From Bordetella parapertussis (GTDB lineage Bacteria > Pseudomonadota > Gammaproteobacteria > Burkholderiales > Burkholderiaceae_C): a DNA stretch of 38,763 nt. The position numbers were made by a program, and so were the translations under genes. The stretch is from positions 1 to 38,763 of the forward strand of contig CAMDJS010000005.1 in NCBI GenBank assembly GCA_945900685.1, read 5' to 3'. A model generated the notes under the pieces. The model had not been told where the DNA came from. It saw only the letters and a list, made by a program, of their open reading frames with translations, and made no database searches. Below are positions 16,287 to 24,588 of this stretch, in pieces (positions within the stretch are counted from its first letter, which is position 1; every line of letters begins with the position of its first letter).

Positions 16287-16317
16287 GGACGTTCTCCTAT
16301 CGGATAACAATGGTTCT

Positions 16318-16347
16318 ATATTAGCACTCTCTGGTTTAGAGTGCTAA
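16318..16347 (-). promoter_or_regulatory. Candidate rpoH promoter overlapping CIRCE
   Basis: On the minus strand TTAGCA (16347-16342) and TAATAT (16323-16318) are 18 bases apart and each match the sigma-70 consensus at four of six positions. The -35 is formed by the outer CIRCE half-site and the -10 starts just after the other. Transcription would begin near 16311, giving a leader of about 25 bases. Bound HrcA would block this promoter directly. Confidence 0.5.
16321..16347. promoter_or_regulatory. CIRCE operator (HrcA binding site)
   Basis: The sequence is TTAGCACTC, nine spacer bases, GAGTGCTAA: both half-sites match the CIRCE consensus with no mismatch. HrcA dimers bind this element and repress chaperone genes until heat stress. 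It lies 34 bases upstream of the rpoH ATG. Its right half (16339-16347) encodes the last Leu-Ala-Leu of the enolase-like gene and the spacer covers its stop. The hrcA gene is in the same window at 35.7 kb. Confidence 0.95.
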
Positions 16348-17616
16348 TTTGAGTCCGCGTTTACCCGCAAAGACAGCCGTGTTTCCCAGAGATTCTTGTA
16401 TGCGTAAGCATTCATTCCACTTGACCATGCGTTCGGACCGGGCAAATGAGCCAACTTTGAGCTGGCCAGTGTTCCAGCCGGTGGCCAGATGAACGATGGC
16501 CGTGTCCTCTGTTTCACCGGAGCGGGCGGACACAATCATGCCCATGCCAAGTCGGCGGGCTGCCAGCATGGCCTGGTGGGTTTCTGTGAGCGTGCCCACC
16601 TGGTTGGGTTTGAGGAGCACCGCATTACAGGCTTGGTCGCGGCTGGCAGCTTCGATCAAATCCACCCGCGTGACCAAATAGTCGTCACCAATGATTTGGA
16701 TACGCTGGCCGACCGCCTTTGTGATGGCTTGCATGCCCGGGGTGTCATCCTCGGCGAACGGATCTTCAATGGAGATGATCGGATAGGTGTTGATCCATCG
16801 CACTAGTACCGACAACCATTCCTCTGAGTTGTAGACATGCTTGTCCAGGCCTAAGGTGTAGTTGCCTTGACTGCCAAATTCCGAAGCGGCGATATCCAAA
16901 GCAATCGCAACCTGGTCATGCGGGTAACCGGCTTTTTCAATCGAGAGTGTCAGTGTTTGCAAGGCTTCTTCATTGGAGGCGAAGTCGGGCCACCAGCCAC
17001 CTTCGTCAGCCACGCCAAAGCGTTTGCCGCGTTCTTGCATGATCTGGCCCGCGCAATGGTAGATATTGGCCACCATCACCATGGCTTCATCAAAACTTTG
17101 CGCACCAATAGGCATGACCAAAAAGTCTTGCACATCCACACGCCTGCCGGCGTGTGCACCGCCACCGAAAATTTGAATTTGAGGCAGAGGCAGACTCACC
17201 GCTTCACCTTGCGCCAAGTATTGCCAAAGTGTTTGCGATTGGCTTGTCGCAGCAGCTTGCGCTATCGCCAAGGAGGTGGCGATGGTGGCATTCGCGCCCA
17301 ATCGGCTTTTCAAAGGCGTGCCATCCAGTTCAATCAGCGTTTGGTCAGCACCGGTTTGATCCAAGGCATTTCTGCCGGTCAATGTTTTGGTTATTTCACC
17401 GTTCACATGGGCCACGGCGTGCATGACATCCAAACCGCCCAGATGCGTGCCGCCGTCTCGTAATTCCAAAGCTTCGCGGCTGCCGCGTGAGGCACCTGCG
17501 GGCGCAACACCGCGCCCCATGCTGCCGTCTTGTAAATGCACATCCACTTCAACCGTCGGTCTGCCGCGTGAATCCCAGATGCGTCTGGCGTGTATGTGTT
17601 GAATGCTTGTTTTCAT
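16336..17616 (-). CDS. Enolase-like protein, divergent paralogue
   Basis: This 426-residue protein is full enolase length and similar throughout. Compared with yeast enolase from memory, the metal ligands (Asp241, Glu284, Asp311), base Lys336, acid Glu205, Lys387, the mobile-loop Ser43, His155 and Arg365-Ser366 are kept. Changes are clear: the His of V-S-H-R-S-G-E-T-E-D is Ala364, Glu168(yeast) is Asp164, and the loop reads A-S-R-G instead of A-S-T-G. Annotators would call it eno, but these changes at the substrate site and the context (kinase upstream, no pyrG or ftsB) suggest a paralogue acting on another 2-phospho acid. It starts at an ATGA overlap with the kinase gene; its 3' end lies in the rpoH CIRCE. 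I cannot tell its substrate. Confidence 0.85.
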   Translation of the reverse strand: MKTSIQHIHARRIWDSRGRPTVEVDVHLQDGSMGRGVAPAGASRGSREALELRDGGTHLGGLDVMHAVAHVNGEITKTLTGRNALDQTGADQTLIELDGTPLKSRLGANATIATSLAIAQAAATSQSQTLWQYLAQGEAVSLPLPQIQIFGGGAHAGRRVDVQDFLVMPIGAQSFDEAMVMVANIYHCAGQIMQERGKRFGVADEGGWWPDFASNEEALQTLTLSIEKAGYPHDQVAIALDIAASEFGSQGNYTLGLDKHVYNSEEWLSVLVRWINTYPIISIEDPFAEDDTPGMQAITKAVGQRIQIIGDDYLVTRVDLIEAASRDQACNAVLLKPNQVGTLTETHQAMLAARRLGMGMIVSARSGETEDTAIVHLATGWNTGQLKVGSFARSERMVKWNECLRIQESLGNTAVFAGKRGLKLAL

Positions 17617-18674
17617 GCTGTTTTCCATTGTGCGCGCATATCAGCCAGCTTGGCTTGTGGCTGGTTTAGCCATGCGATGGTTTGATGTCTGATGAACGCG
17701 TGTTGCCAGTCTTCACGCAGGTATTCCACAGGCGATTTTCCGTCCACCCTGGCCAGCAACATGCCCGCCAGTAAATCGCAAGTGCGTGCTTCTAGCGCTG
17801 CAGGCGATTCCCAAGTCACGGCTTGAAGATAAGTGTTTGACAGCAAATCAAATGAATGTAAGTACGCCTGCGCCTTGGCTGGCCGCCACACAGATTTCAA
17901 CATCAAATGCGTTAATACAAACGCCAGGTCAAAAGCCGGGTCGCCCCAGCAGGCGCATTCGGCATCTAAGAGCACCGGACCGTCGGGGCCTATCAATATA
18001 TTTTTAGGACTGACATCGCCATGGATCAATGCCTTTTTATGCGACAGCGTTTGAGTGACCAAACGATTGAGCGCTTGTGCGCTGTCCGGGTGTTTTTCTG
18101 CGGTGAATAAAAAGTAGGGCGATAAGCGAATGGCTACAAAGTCATCGTCATGATCAAAGCTTCGGCATAAATCCAAGTTGTCAGCGCTGGCCGCGTGTAA
18201 GCGCGCCAACAATTGAGCCATGGCCACAGCGATGGATGGATTGACCACGCCTTCAAGCAATTGCTGCTTCCACACGGTATAGCGGTCTGAGGGCAAATAA
18301 CTCATGGCGAAAATGCAATCTTGCTCATCCTCTCCCAACACCTGCGGTACCGATGTCGGTGCAACATCGCGAGCGAACTTCAGCCACGCCACTTCATCAC
18401 GGTTACGCCGCACAGGCGCTTCCCACAATGCCGCGACTTTCAACTGGGGCAGTGCTCGTTTGACGCAAAACACTTGGTCTGTCGTTTCTACTTTCACAAT
18501 CAGTGAAGACACACCGCCAGTCAATGCGGTGAACTTCACTGGCGCATCCGGGAGGCATAAACCCATGCGTTGCAACGCTGGCAGCAATGCGGCGTGCTCT
18601 GTGGCTAATGGGCTAAATGCTTGCGATGGTGTAGGTGTGGTCAAAGTAGAAAAGTCGGGCGCGAGTGCTACCAA
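17613..18674 (-). CDS. APH/choline-kinase-fold phosphotransferase
   Basis: This roughly 353-residue protein kinase-like enzyme has a small N lobe (G-G-V-S-S-L-I-V-K-V, possible ATP Lys72), the catalytic loop H-G-D-V-S-P-K-N (218-225) and the metal-binding L-L-D-A-E (Asp237), as in aminoglycoside, choline and methylthioribose kinases. Its substrate is unknown; it is more likely a small metabolite than a drug, given the housekeeping setting. No ATG fits the N terminus: I propose the TTG at 18674, which overlaps the upstream stop by seven bases; the long frame to 18824 lies inside the Mpo1-like gene. An ATG at 18566 is the alternative. Its end overlaps the enolase-like start (ATGA), implying joint function. 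Confidence 0.8.
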   Translation of the reverse strand: MVALAPDFSTLTTPTPSQAFSPLATEHAALLPALQRMGLCLPDAPVKFTALTGGVSSLIVKVETTDQVFCVKRALPQLKVAALWEAPVRRNRDEVAWLKFARDVAPTSVPQVLGEDEQDCIFAMSYLPSDRYTVWKQQLLEGVVNPSIAVAMAQLLARLHAASADNLDLCRSFDHDDDFVAIRLSPYFLFTAEKHPDSAQALNRLVTQTLSHKKALIHGDVSPKNILIGPDGPVLLDAECACWGDPAFDLAFVLTHLMLKSVWRPAKAQAYLHSFDLLSNTYLQAVTWESPAALEARTCDLLAGMLLARVDGKSPVEYLREDWQHAFIRHQTIAWLNQPQAKLADMRAQWKTA

Positions 18675-19117
18675 CGTATGTGAAATTTCATGAGCAGCGG
18701 TCTGAGCACAAACAATGGACCGATCCACAGGTATTGCACGTCTTCCAAAAACGAAGGTTTCTTGCCTTCTATTTTGTGGCCGATGAATTGCATCACCCAT
18801 GCGCCGACAAAAATAGCCAAGCAAATGTACAAACGTTGTTCACCCATGGCGTGCACAACTGCCAGCATGATGGCCGACCAAACGGTCATGGCGGCTGCAA
18901 AGGGCAGCGACAAGCGCAGGTAATAAATCATGCTGGCCAATATGAACACATAAGCAGCCAAGGGGTGCAGACAAAACAGCAAGCCAATCAGGCTGAGCAT
19001 GATGAGCGGAATGGCTGCGAAATGAATTCGCTCGTTGGTGGGATGGAGATGGCTTTGTGCGTAATGGTCCAACAACTCATCAATACGTCTGAAGGAGATT
19101 TCTGCGGAGGCATCCAT
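18668..19117 (-). CDS. Mpo1-like / DUF962 membrane protein
   Basis: This 149-residue protein fits the YGL010w/Mpo1 family (DUF962): an N-terminal Y-x-x-x-H-x-x-P-x-N-x-x-x-H, three to four membrane helices and the conserved G-H-K-I-E-G-K-K-P-S-F. Yeast Mpo1 is an iron-dependent dioxygenase in fatty acid alpha-oxidation; bacterial members are mostly uncharacterised. I use the ATG at 19117, which has AAAGGA upstream; the frame begins five codons earlier at a TTG. It lies 19 bases after ftsY and overlaps the phosphotransferase gene, so it is likely cotranscribed with both. Confidence 0.83.
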   Translation of the reverse strand: MDASAEISFRRIDELLDHYAQSHLHPTNERIHFAAIPLIMLSLIGLLFCLHPLAAYVFILASMIYYLRLSLPFAAAMTVWSAIMLAVVHAMGEQRLYICLAIFVGAWVMQFIGHKIEGKKPSFLEDVQYLWIGPLFVLRPLLMKFHIRW

Positions 19118-19136
19118 GGACAGTCCTTTCAAGATG

Positions 19137-20132
19137 TCAAGAGATCAAGGCGCTTGCGAACTCATCGGCTTTGAAGCCTTGTAAATCCTCCAGCTTTTCT
19201 CCGATGCCAATGAAATATACAGCCAAAGAATTTGTTTGCGAATGCTGTCTTTCCTGCGCCCACAAAGCGATGGCGGCAAGTACGCCGCCTTTGGCCGTGC
19301 CGTCTAGTTTGGTGATGATCAGACCAGTCAGTCCCAGGGTTTCGTCAAACGCTTTGACTTGTGCCAATGCGTTTTGTCCGGTGTTGCCATCGATCACCAA
19401 CAACACTTCATGGGGTGCTGTCGGATCGGCTTTTTGCACGACGCGCTGTATTTTTTTAAGCTCATCCATCAAATGCAATTGCGTCGGTAAACGACCGGCG
19501 GTGTCAACCAGCACCACGTCTTTGCCACGGGCAATACCAGCTGTGACCGCATCAAATGTGACGGCTGCCGGGTCGCCGTTATCTTGGCTGACTATATCGA
19601 CTTGATTGCGGTCCGCCCACACCATCAATTGCTCTTTGGCTGCAGCCCTGAACGTATCGGCGGCAGCCAACAAGACGCTGGCGCCTGCATCATGCAAATG
19701 ACGGGTTAACTTGCCGATGGAAGTGGTTTTGCCCGCGCCATTCACACCGGCAACCATGATGACCGTGGGCTTGAATCTACTGATGTCGAGTTCGCGCTCC
19801 AAAGGGGCGAGCAATTCAGTCAACACTTCGACCAACAGGGTTTTGATGTCGGACGCATTTTGGCTGCCGTGATGTTTGACCTTTAGCTTTAACTTGCCCA
19901 AGATGTATTGCGTGGCTGCCACGCCGGCATCTGCCATGAGCAAAGCGGATTCAAGCTCTTCATACAACTCGTCGTTGATCGGCTTGCCCGTGAACAGCGT
20001 GGTGAAGTGGCTGCCGGTACGCTGCAAACTGCTGCGCAGCCTTCCCAGCCAACTGCGCGCGGCTACTTGAGCAGCGGGAGAGGCAGAAGTGCCGGAGACA
20101 GGCGGGGCTTTACGCTTGAACAGATTGAACAT
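19137..20132 (-). CDS. ftsY: Signal recognition particle receptor FtsY
   Basis: This 331-residue SRP GTPase delivers ribosomes translating membrane proteins to the translocon. After a short basic N terminus come the N domain (about 25-115) and the G domain: G1 G-V-N-G-A-G-K-T (129-136), D-T-F-R-A-A-A (159-165), D-T-A-G-R (210-214) and T-K-L-D-G-T-A-K-G-G. The acidic A domain of E. coli FtsY is absent, which is common. It is divergent from the M16 peptidase genes, with 61 bases between the starts, and probably heads the run with the Mpo1-like, kinase and enolase-like genes. Confidence 0.96.
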   Translation of the reverse strand: MFNLFKRKAPPVSGTSASPAAQVAARSWLGRLRSSLQRTGSHFTTLFTGKPINDELYEELESALLMADAGVAATQYILGKLKLKVKHHGSQNASDIKTLLVEVLTELLAPLERELDISRFKPTVIMVAGVNGAGKTTSIGKLTRHLHDAGASVLLAAADTFRAAAKEQLMVWADRNQVDIVSQDNGDPAAVTFDAVTAGIARGKDVVLVDTAGRLPTQLHLMDELKKIQRVVQKADPTAPHEVLLVIDGNTGQNALAQVKAFDETLGLTGLIITKLDGTAKGGVLAAIALWAQERQHSQTNSLAVYFIGIGEKLEDLQGFKADEFASALIS

Positions 20133-20193
20133 GTCGACAGGTTTCTACAATGCGATGTATGTGCAAAACGCACTTTCAATGACAGGTCATTCT

Positions 20194-21624
20194 ATGAAAC
20201 CCCATCGAGAACTGAATCTGCGCCATGGTCGCAGCATGATTGGCACGGCCTTGTGCTTGCTCATGGCCTTGCTGCTTGTGGGCCAGGCGCTGGCGCAAGA
20301 CGCCCAACAATTCACTTTGAAAAACGGCATGACTTTGATTGTGAAGTCAGATACACGCGCGCCAACCGTGGTGCACATGGTCTGGCTGAGGGTGGGCTCT
20401 ATGGACGAAGTGGACGGCACTTCCGGTGTGGCTCATGTGCTCGAGCACATGCTGTTCAAAGGCACCACCACCATCAAGCCTGGTGAGTTTTCACGCAAAG
20501 TAGCCGCTTTAGGCGGGCGCGAGAACGCATTCACCAACCGAGACTACACAGGCTACTACCAGCAAATTCCCGCCAACCGTTTGCAGGAAATGATGCAACT
20601 CGAAGCCGACCGCTTCGCCAACAACCAATGGCCAGACGACGAATTTGTGCGCGAGCTTGAAGTAGTGAAAGAAGAGCGGCGCATGCGTACCGAAGATTCG
20701 CCGCGCATGCTCTTGTATGAGCAACTCAACGCAGCGCAATTCATCGCGTCGCCTTACCGCAGACCGGTCATCGGTTGGATGAGCGATCTCGATGCACTGA
20801 CGGCGCAAGATGCGCGCGATTTCTACCGCCGCTGGTACCGTCCTTCAAACGCTGCGGTGGTGATCGTGGGTGACATAGACGTTCTCAAAGTCAAGGCTTG
20901 GGCAGAGGACATTTACGGTCGAATTCCAGCTGGTTCCTTGCCGGACAGAAAACCGCGCACAGAACCGGCGCAAACAGGCACACGGCGTATCCAAGTCAAA
21001 GCACCGGCTGATCAGGCTTACCTGACCATGTCGTGGAAGGTGCCGGGCTTCAAAGCCTTTGACACACAAGCTGACAACCAAGACGCTTTGGCTTTGACCA
21101 TGCTGTCAGCCGTACTCGACGGCTACAGCGGTGCGCGTTTAGACAGGTCACTCGCGCAAGGTGAAAACCGAATGGCTGACAGCGTCGGCGCGTCCCACAG
21201 TTTCAGTGGACGAGGCCCGCAAGTGTTTATTTTGGACGGTGTGCCTGCCAAGGGCAAAACCCCTGAGCAATTAGAAGCGGCATTGCGTGAGCAAATCGCA
21301 CGCATCGTGAAAGACGGTGTCAGTGAAGCCGAGATGAAGCGGGTCCGTGCGCAGTGGCTGGCGTCCACCACCTACCAGCGGGATTCCCTTTTCAACCAAG
21401 CGCGCGAACTGGGCAACTATTGGGTTGAAGGCTTGCCCTTGGACACAGCAGACAAACTGGTGGACGCATTGGTCGCCATCACAGCACAGCAGGTGCAAGA
21501 AGTGGCCAAGAAATATTTCAATGACGATCAACTGACCGTCGCCACTTTGATTCCACAGTCAGGACCGCGCCCGGCTTTTCGCAAACCGGCACCCGGCTCA
21601 CGTCACACGGAAGGTACGAAATGA
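20194..21624 (+). CDS. M16 family zinc metallopeptidase, active subunit
   Basis: This 476-residue pitrilysin-family protein has a signal peptide (hydrophobic 14-34, A-L-A-Q cleavage) and the inverted zinc motif H-V-L-E-H (His81, Glu84, His85) with the third ligand in V-K-E-E-R-R at about 160-161, the expected 76-residue spacing. A second M16 half-domain follows. It is predicted to be a periplasmic peptidase working as a dimer with the next, zinc-less partner. The ATG at 20194 is chosen because it begins the signal peptide; the frame runs upstream into ftsY. It is coupled to the next gene by an ATGA overlap. Confidence 0.92.
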   Translation: MKPHRELNLRHGRSMIGTALCLLMALLLVGQALAQDAQQFTLKNGMTLIVKSDTRAPTVVHMVWLRVGSMDEVDGTSGVAHVLEHMLFKGTTTIKPGEFSRKVAALGGRENAFTNRDYTGYYQQIPANRLQEMMQLEADRFANNQWPDDEFVRELEVVKEERRMRTEDSPRMLLYEQLNAAQFIASPYRRPVIGWMSDLDALTAQDARDFYRRWYRPSNAAVVIVGDIDVLKVKAWAEDIYGRIPAGSLPDRKPRTEPAQTGTRRIQVKAPADQAYLTMSWKVPGFKAFDTQADNQDALALTMLSAVLDGYSGARLDRSLAQGENRMADSVGASHSFSGRGPQVFILDGVPAKGKTPEQLEAALREQIARIVKDGVSEAEMKRVRAQWLASTTYQRDSLFNQARELGNYWVEGLPLDTADKLVDALVAITAQQVQEVAKKYFNDDQLTVATLIPQSGPRPAFRKPAPGSRHTEGTK

Positions 21625-22946
21625 AAAAGCTGTTGGTATTGTGCGCAGCATGGCTGTGCGTTCCTGTGATTGCCGTGGCGGGTATCCCCATTCAATTCTG
21701 GACCATGGACAACGGTGCCAAGGTGTATTTGATGGAGGTCCAGAGCTTGCCCATGGTGGATGTCCAAATCGAATTTGATGGTGGGACCAGACGCGACGGC
21801 AAGGGCTTGTCAGGTTTGGCGCAGGCGACAGCCATGATGATGGGCAAAGGGGTGCAAGCCCGTGGCGATCAACCGGCTTGGGATGAAAACCAGTTGGGTG
21901 AAGCATGGGCCGATTTGGGCGCCATGGCTGGCGCATCAGCATCAACTGATCGCATGACCTTGAATTTACGCAGTCTGACCCGCCCCGAATTGCTGGATGC
22001 CGCAGTGGCTCTGGCCGCTCGCCAATTGGCTTATCCCTCATTTCCCTCTGCGGTTTGGCAAACGGAACGCCAGCGTTGGATAGCCGGTATTCGCGAATCG
22101 TCCACCAAACCCAATGTGCTGGCGTCCCGTGCGTATGCCAAAGCCGTGTACGGCGACCATCCCTATGGCGATGAGACAGATGAAGCGAGTTTGAGCAACA
22201 TCGACACTGGCATGATGAAAGCATTTCATGTCCGCCACTTTGTGCCGTGCCGCGCCAAAGTCAGCATCGTCGGCGCCATCAATCGCGAGCAAGCCACGCA
22301 ACGCGTCGAGCAATTGCTCAAAGGTTTACCAGCCTCTCAAAATTGCGATTTTCTTCCCTTGGTGCCAGAGATACAGCCTTTGGCAAAAGCGCAAAACACG
22401 GCCATTGCATTTGAGTCAGCACAAGCCCATGTGTTTATCGGGCAGCCGGGCATTGCGCGTCAGCACCCTGATTTTTTCGCGTTGACCGTTGGTAATTACG
22501 TGCTTGGCGGCGGCGGTTTTGTGTCTCGCCTGACCGATCAGGTGCGAGAAAAACGCGGCCTGAGTTACAGCGTTTACAGCTATTTTTCACCGGGTCAACA
22601 CGCCGGCGCATTCACTGTGGGTTTGCAGACCAGGCCTGACCAAGCGACCAAAGCAGTTGAAGTCGCAACAGGTGTGGTGAGCGAGTTTGTACAAAACGGA
22701 CCCACCGATGCCGAAGTCAAAGCCGCCAAAGATTTCTTGATCGGCGGTTTTGCTTTGCGACTCGACAGCAACAAAAAGTTGATGGACAACCTCAGTAACA
22801 TCGCTTGGTTTGATTTGCCGCTGGATTACTTGGACACCTGGACCACCAAAGTGCAGGAACTCACCGCAGCCGACATACAACAAGCGTTTGCACGCAATCT
22901 GCAACCCGAGCGCATGGTGACCGTGGTACTTGGCGCGGCTCCATGA
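21621..22946 (+). CDS. M16 family peptidase-like protein, inactive partner
   Basis: This 441-residue protein has a signal peptide (1-20) and the two-half M16 fold, including the R-x-x-x-G-L-S-Y-S-V-Y-S segment near the C-terminal half. At the zinc site the family H-x-x-E-H is replaced: aligned residues are Gln68, Ala71 and Met72, so it cannot hold zinc. Such partners complete the substrate chamber of heterodimeric M16 enzymes. It is sandwiched by ATGA overlaps with both the active subunit and rsmD, so the three are cotranslated. Confidence 0.92.
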   Translation: MKKLLVLCAAWLCVPVIAVAGIPIQFWTMDNGAKVYLMEVQSLPMVDVQIEFDGGTRRDGKGLSGLAQATAMMMGKGVQARGDQPAWDENQLGEAWADLGAMAGASASTDRMTLNLRSLTRPELLDAAVALAARQLAYPSFPSAVWQTERQRWIAGIRESSTKPNVLASRAYAKAVYGDHPYGDETDEASLSNIDTGMMKAFHVRHFVPCRAKVSIVGAINREQATQRVEQLLKGLPASQNCDFLPLVPEIQPLAKAQNTAIAFESAQAHVFIGQPGIARQHPDFFALTVGNYVLGGGGFVSRLTDQVREKRGLSYSVYSYFSPGQHAGAFTVGLQTRPDQATKAVEVATGVVSEFVQNGPTDAEVKAAKDFLIGGFALRLDSNKKLMDNLSNIAWFDLPLDYLDTWTTKVQELTAADIQQAFARNLQPERMVTVVLGAAP

Positions 22947-23500
22947 GCCCTGGAGAAGTCCGCATCATCGGCGGCCTGTGGAAGCGCAGCAAATTGCCCG
23001 TGGCCAATGTGCCCGGCTTGCGACCCACGCCGGATCGGGTGCGTGAAACTTTGTTTAACTGGCTGGGGCAAGACCTGAGTGGTTGGCATTGCGCCGATCC
23101 TTTCGCAGGTACTGGTGCCTTGGGTTTTGAAGCGGCATCCAGAGGCGCTGCGGCCGTGCTGCTGGCCGAAACCCAAGCCCCATGCGTGATCGCTATGGGT
23201 AAAAGCAAAGACCGCTTGAACGCCGCACAGATCAAAATTCAGCGTACTGACGGCATGTCCTTGCTCAGACAATTGCCGCTGCAAAGCCAGGATTTGGTTT
23301 TTCTGGATCTGCCTTATGACTCTGCTTTGTATGAACAGGCGTTGAAATATGCGCATGCATGCCTCAAGCCTGCGGGTTTTGCATACCTCGAATCCAACAA
23401 AGCCTGGAGTGAGGAAGCGTTGCAAGCGCTTGGTTGGAAACCGGTGCGCTACTTGAAGGCGGGTTCGGTACATGCCCATTTATTACAGACAGCGGCATAA
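22943..23500 (+). CDS. rsmD: 16S rRNA (guanine(966)-N2)-methyltransferase
   Basis: This 185-residue Rossmann-fold enzyme methylates G966 of 16S rRNA with SAM. Visible are the start R-I-I-G-G, R-P-T-P-D-R-V-R-E-T-L-F-N-W, SAM motif D-P-F-A-G-T-G-A-L-G (52-61) and L-A-E. The catalytic motif, usually D-P-P-Y, reads D-L-P-Y (122-125). The first Pro is thus replaced by Leu, which could weaken activity or be tolerated. The start overlaps the M16-like gene by four bases; coaD follows 30 bases later. Confidence 0.9.
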   Translation: MSPGEVRIIGGLWKRSKLPVANVPGLRPTPDRVRETLFNWLGQDLSGWHCADPFAGTGALGFEAASRGAAAVLLAETQAPCVIAMGKSKDRLNAAQIKIQRTDGMSLLRQLPLQSQDLVFLDLPYDSALYEQALKYAHACLKPAGFAYLESNKAWSEEALQALGWKPVRYLKAGSVHAHLLQTAA

Positions 23501-23530
23501 TTCGCCCATGAAGCCTGACCAAGGAATGTT

Positions 23531-24019
23531 ATGTCTGAGCCAGTGATAGCTTTGTACCCCGGAACTTTCGATCCGATCACGCTGGGTCATGAAGACATTG
23601 TGCGACGCACCTCCCGCATGTTTGATACTGTGGTCATTGCGGTGGCAAGAGCCCATCACAAGAAAACCATGTTTTCACTCGAGCAACGCTTGGAGATGAC
23701 GCGTCAAGCCATGTCAGACTGCCCCAACGTCAAGGTCGAAACCTTTGATGGACTGGTGATTGAATTCGCCAAAAAGCTCAACGCCAAAACCATGGTGCGC
23801 GGCATTCGTTCTATGACCGACTTTGATTACGAGTTTCAACTGGCTGGCATGAACCGGCGGTTGGCTCCAGCTATTGACACCGTGTTTCTCAATACTTTGG
23901 ATGTGTACCAATGTATTTCCAGTACGCTGGTGAGAGAGATCTCCACGCTGGGTGGAGATGTAGAGCAGTTCGTGTCGCCTCGGGTGTTTCAGTACATGCA
24001 AGCGCATTCCGCAAACTGA
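23531..24019 (+). CDS. coaD: Phosphopantetheine adenylyltransferase
   Basis: This 162-residue nucleotidyltransferase makes dephospho-CoA from 4'-phosphopantetheine and ATP. G-T-F-D-P-I-T-L-G-H (11-20, with the T-x-G-H motif) and I-S-S-T-L-V-R-E (129-136) are the family signatures, and R-x-x-x-D-F-D-Y-E-F is present. AAGGAA lies before the ATG. It follows rsmD and precedes the ferredoxin gene by 12 bases; rsmD-coaD pairing is common in bacteria. Confidence 0.97.
   Translation: MSEPVIALYPGTFDPITLGHEDIVRRTSRMFDTVVIAVARAHHKKTMFSLEQRLEMTRQAMSDCPNVKVETFDGLVIEFAKKLNAKTMVRGIRSMTDFDYEFQLAGMNRRLAPAIDTVFLNTLDVYQCISSTLVREISTLGGDVEQFVSPRVFQYMQAHSAN

Positions 24020-24588
<569 letters not shown>

Noticed and set aside
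15570..16307. A 245-codon open frame on the plus strand across rpoH
   Set aside because: It is antisense to the clear sigma-32 gene and has no recognisable domain or ribosome site.
18675..18824. N-terminal extension of the phosphotransferase
   Set aside because: It would overlap the Mpo1-like gene by about 150 bases in another frame and has no kinase-like sequence.
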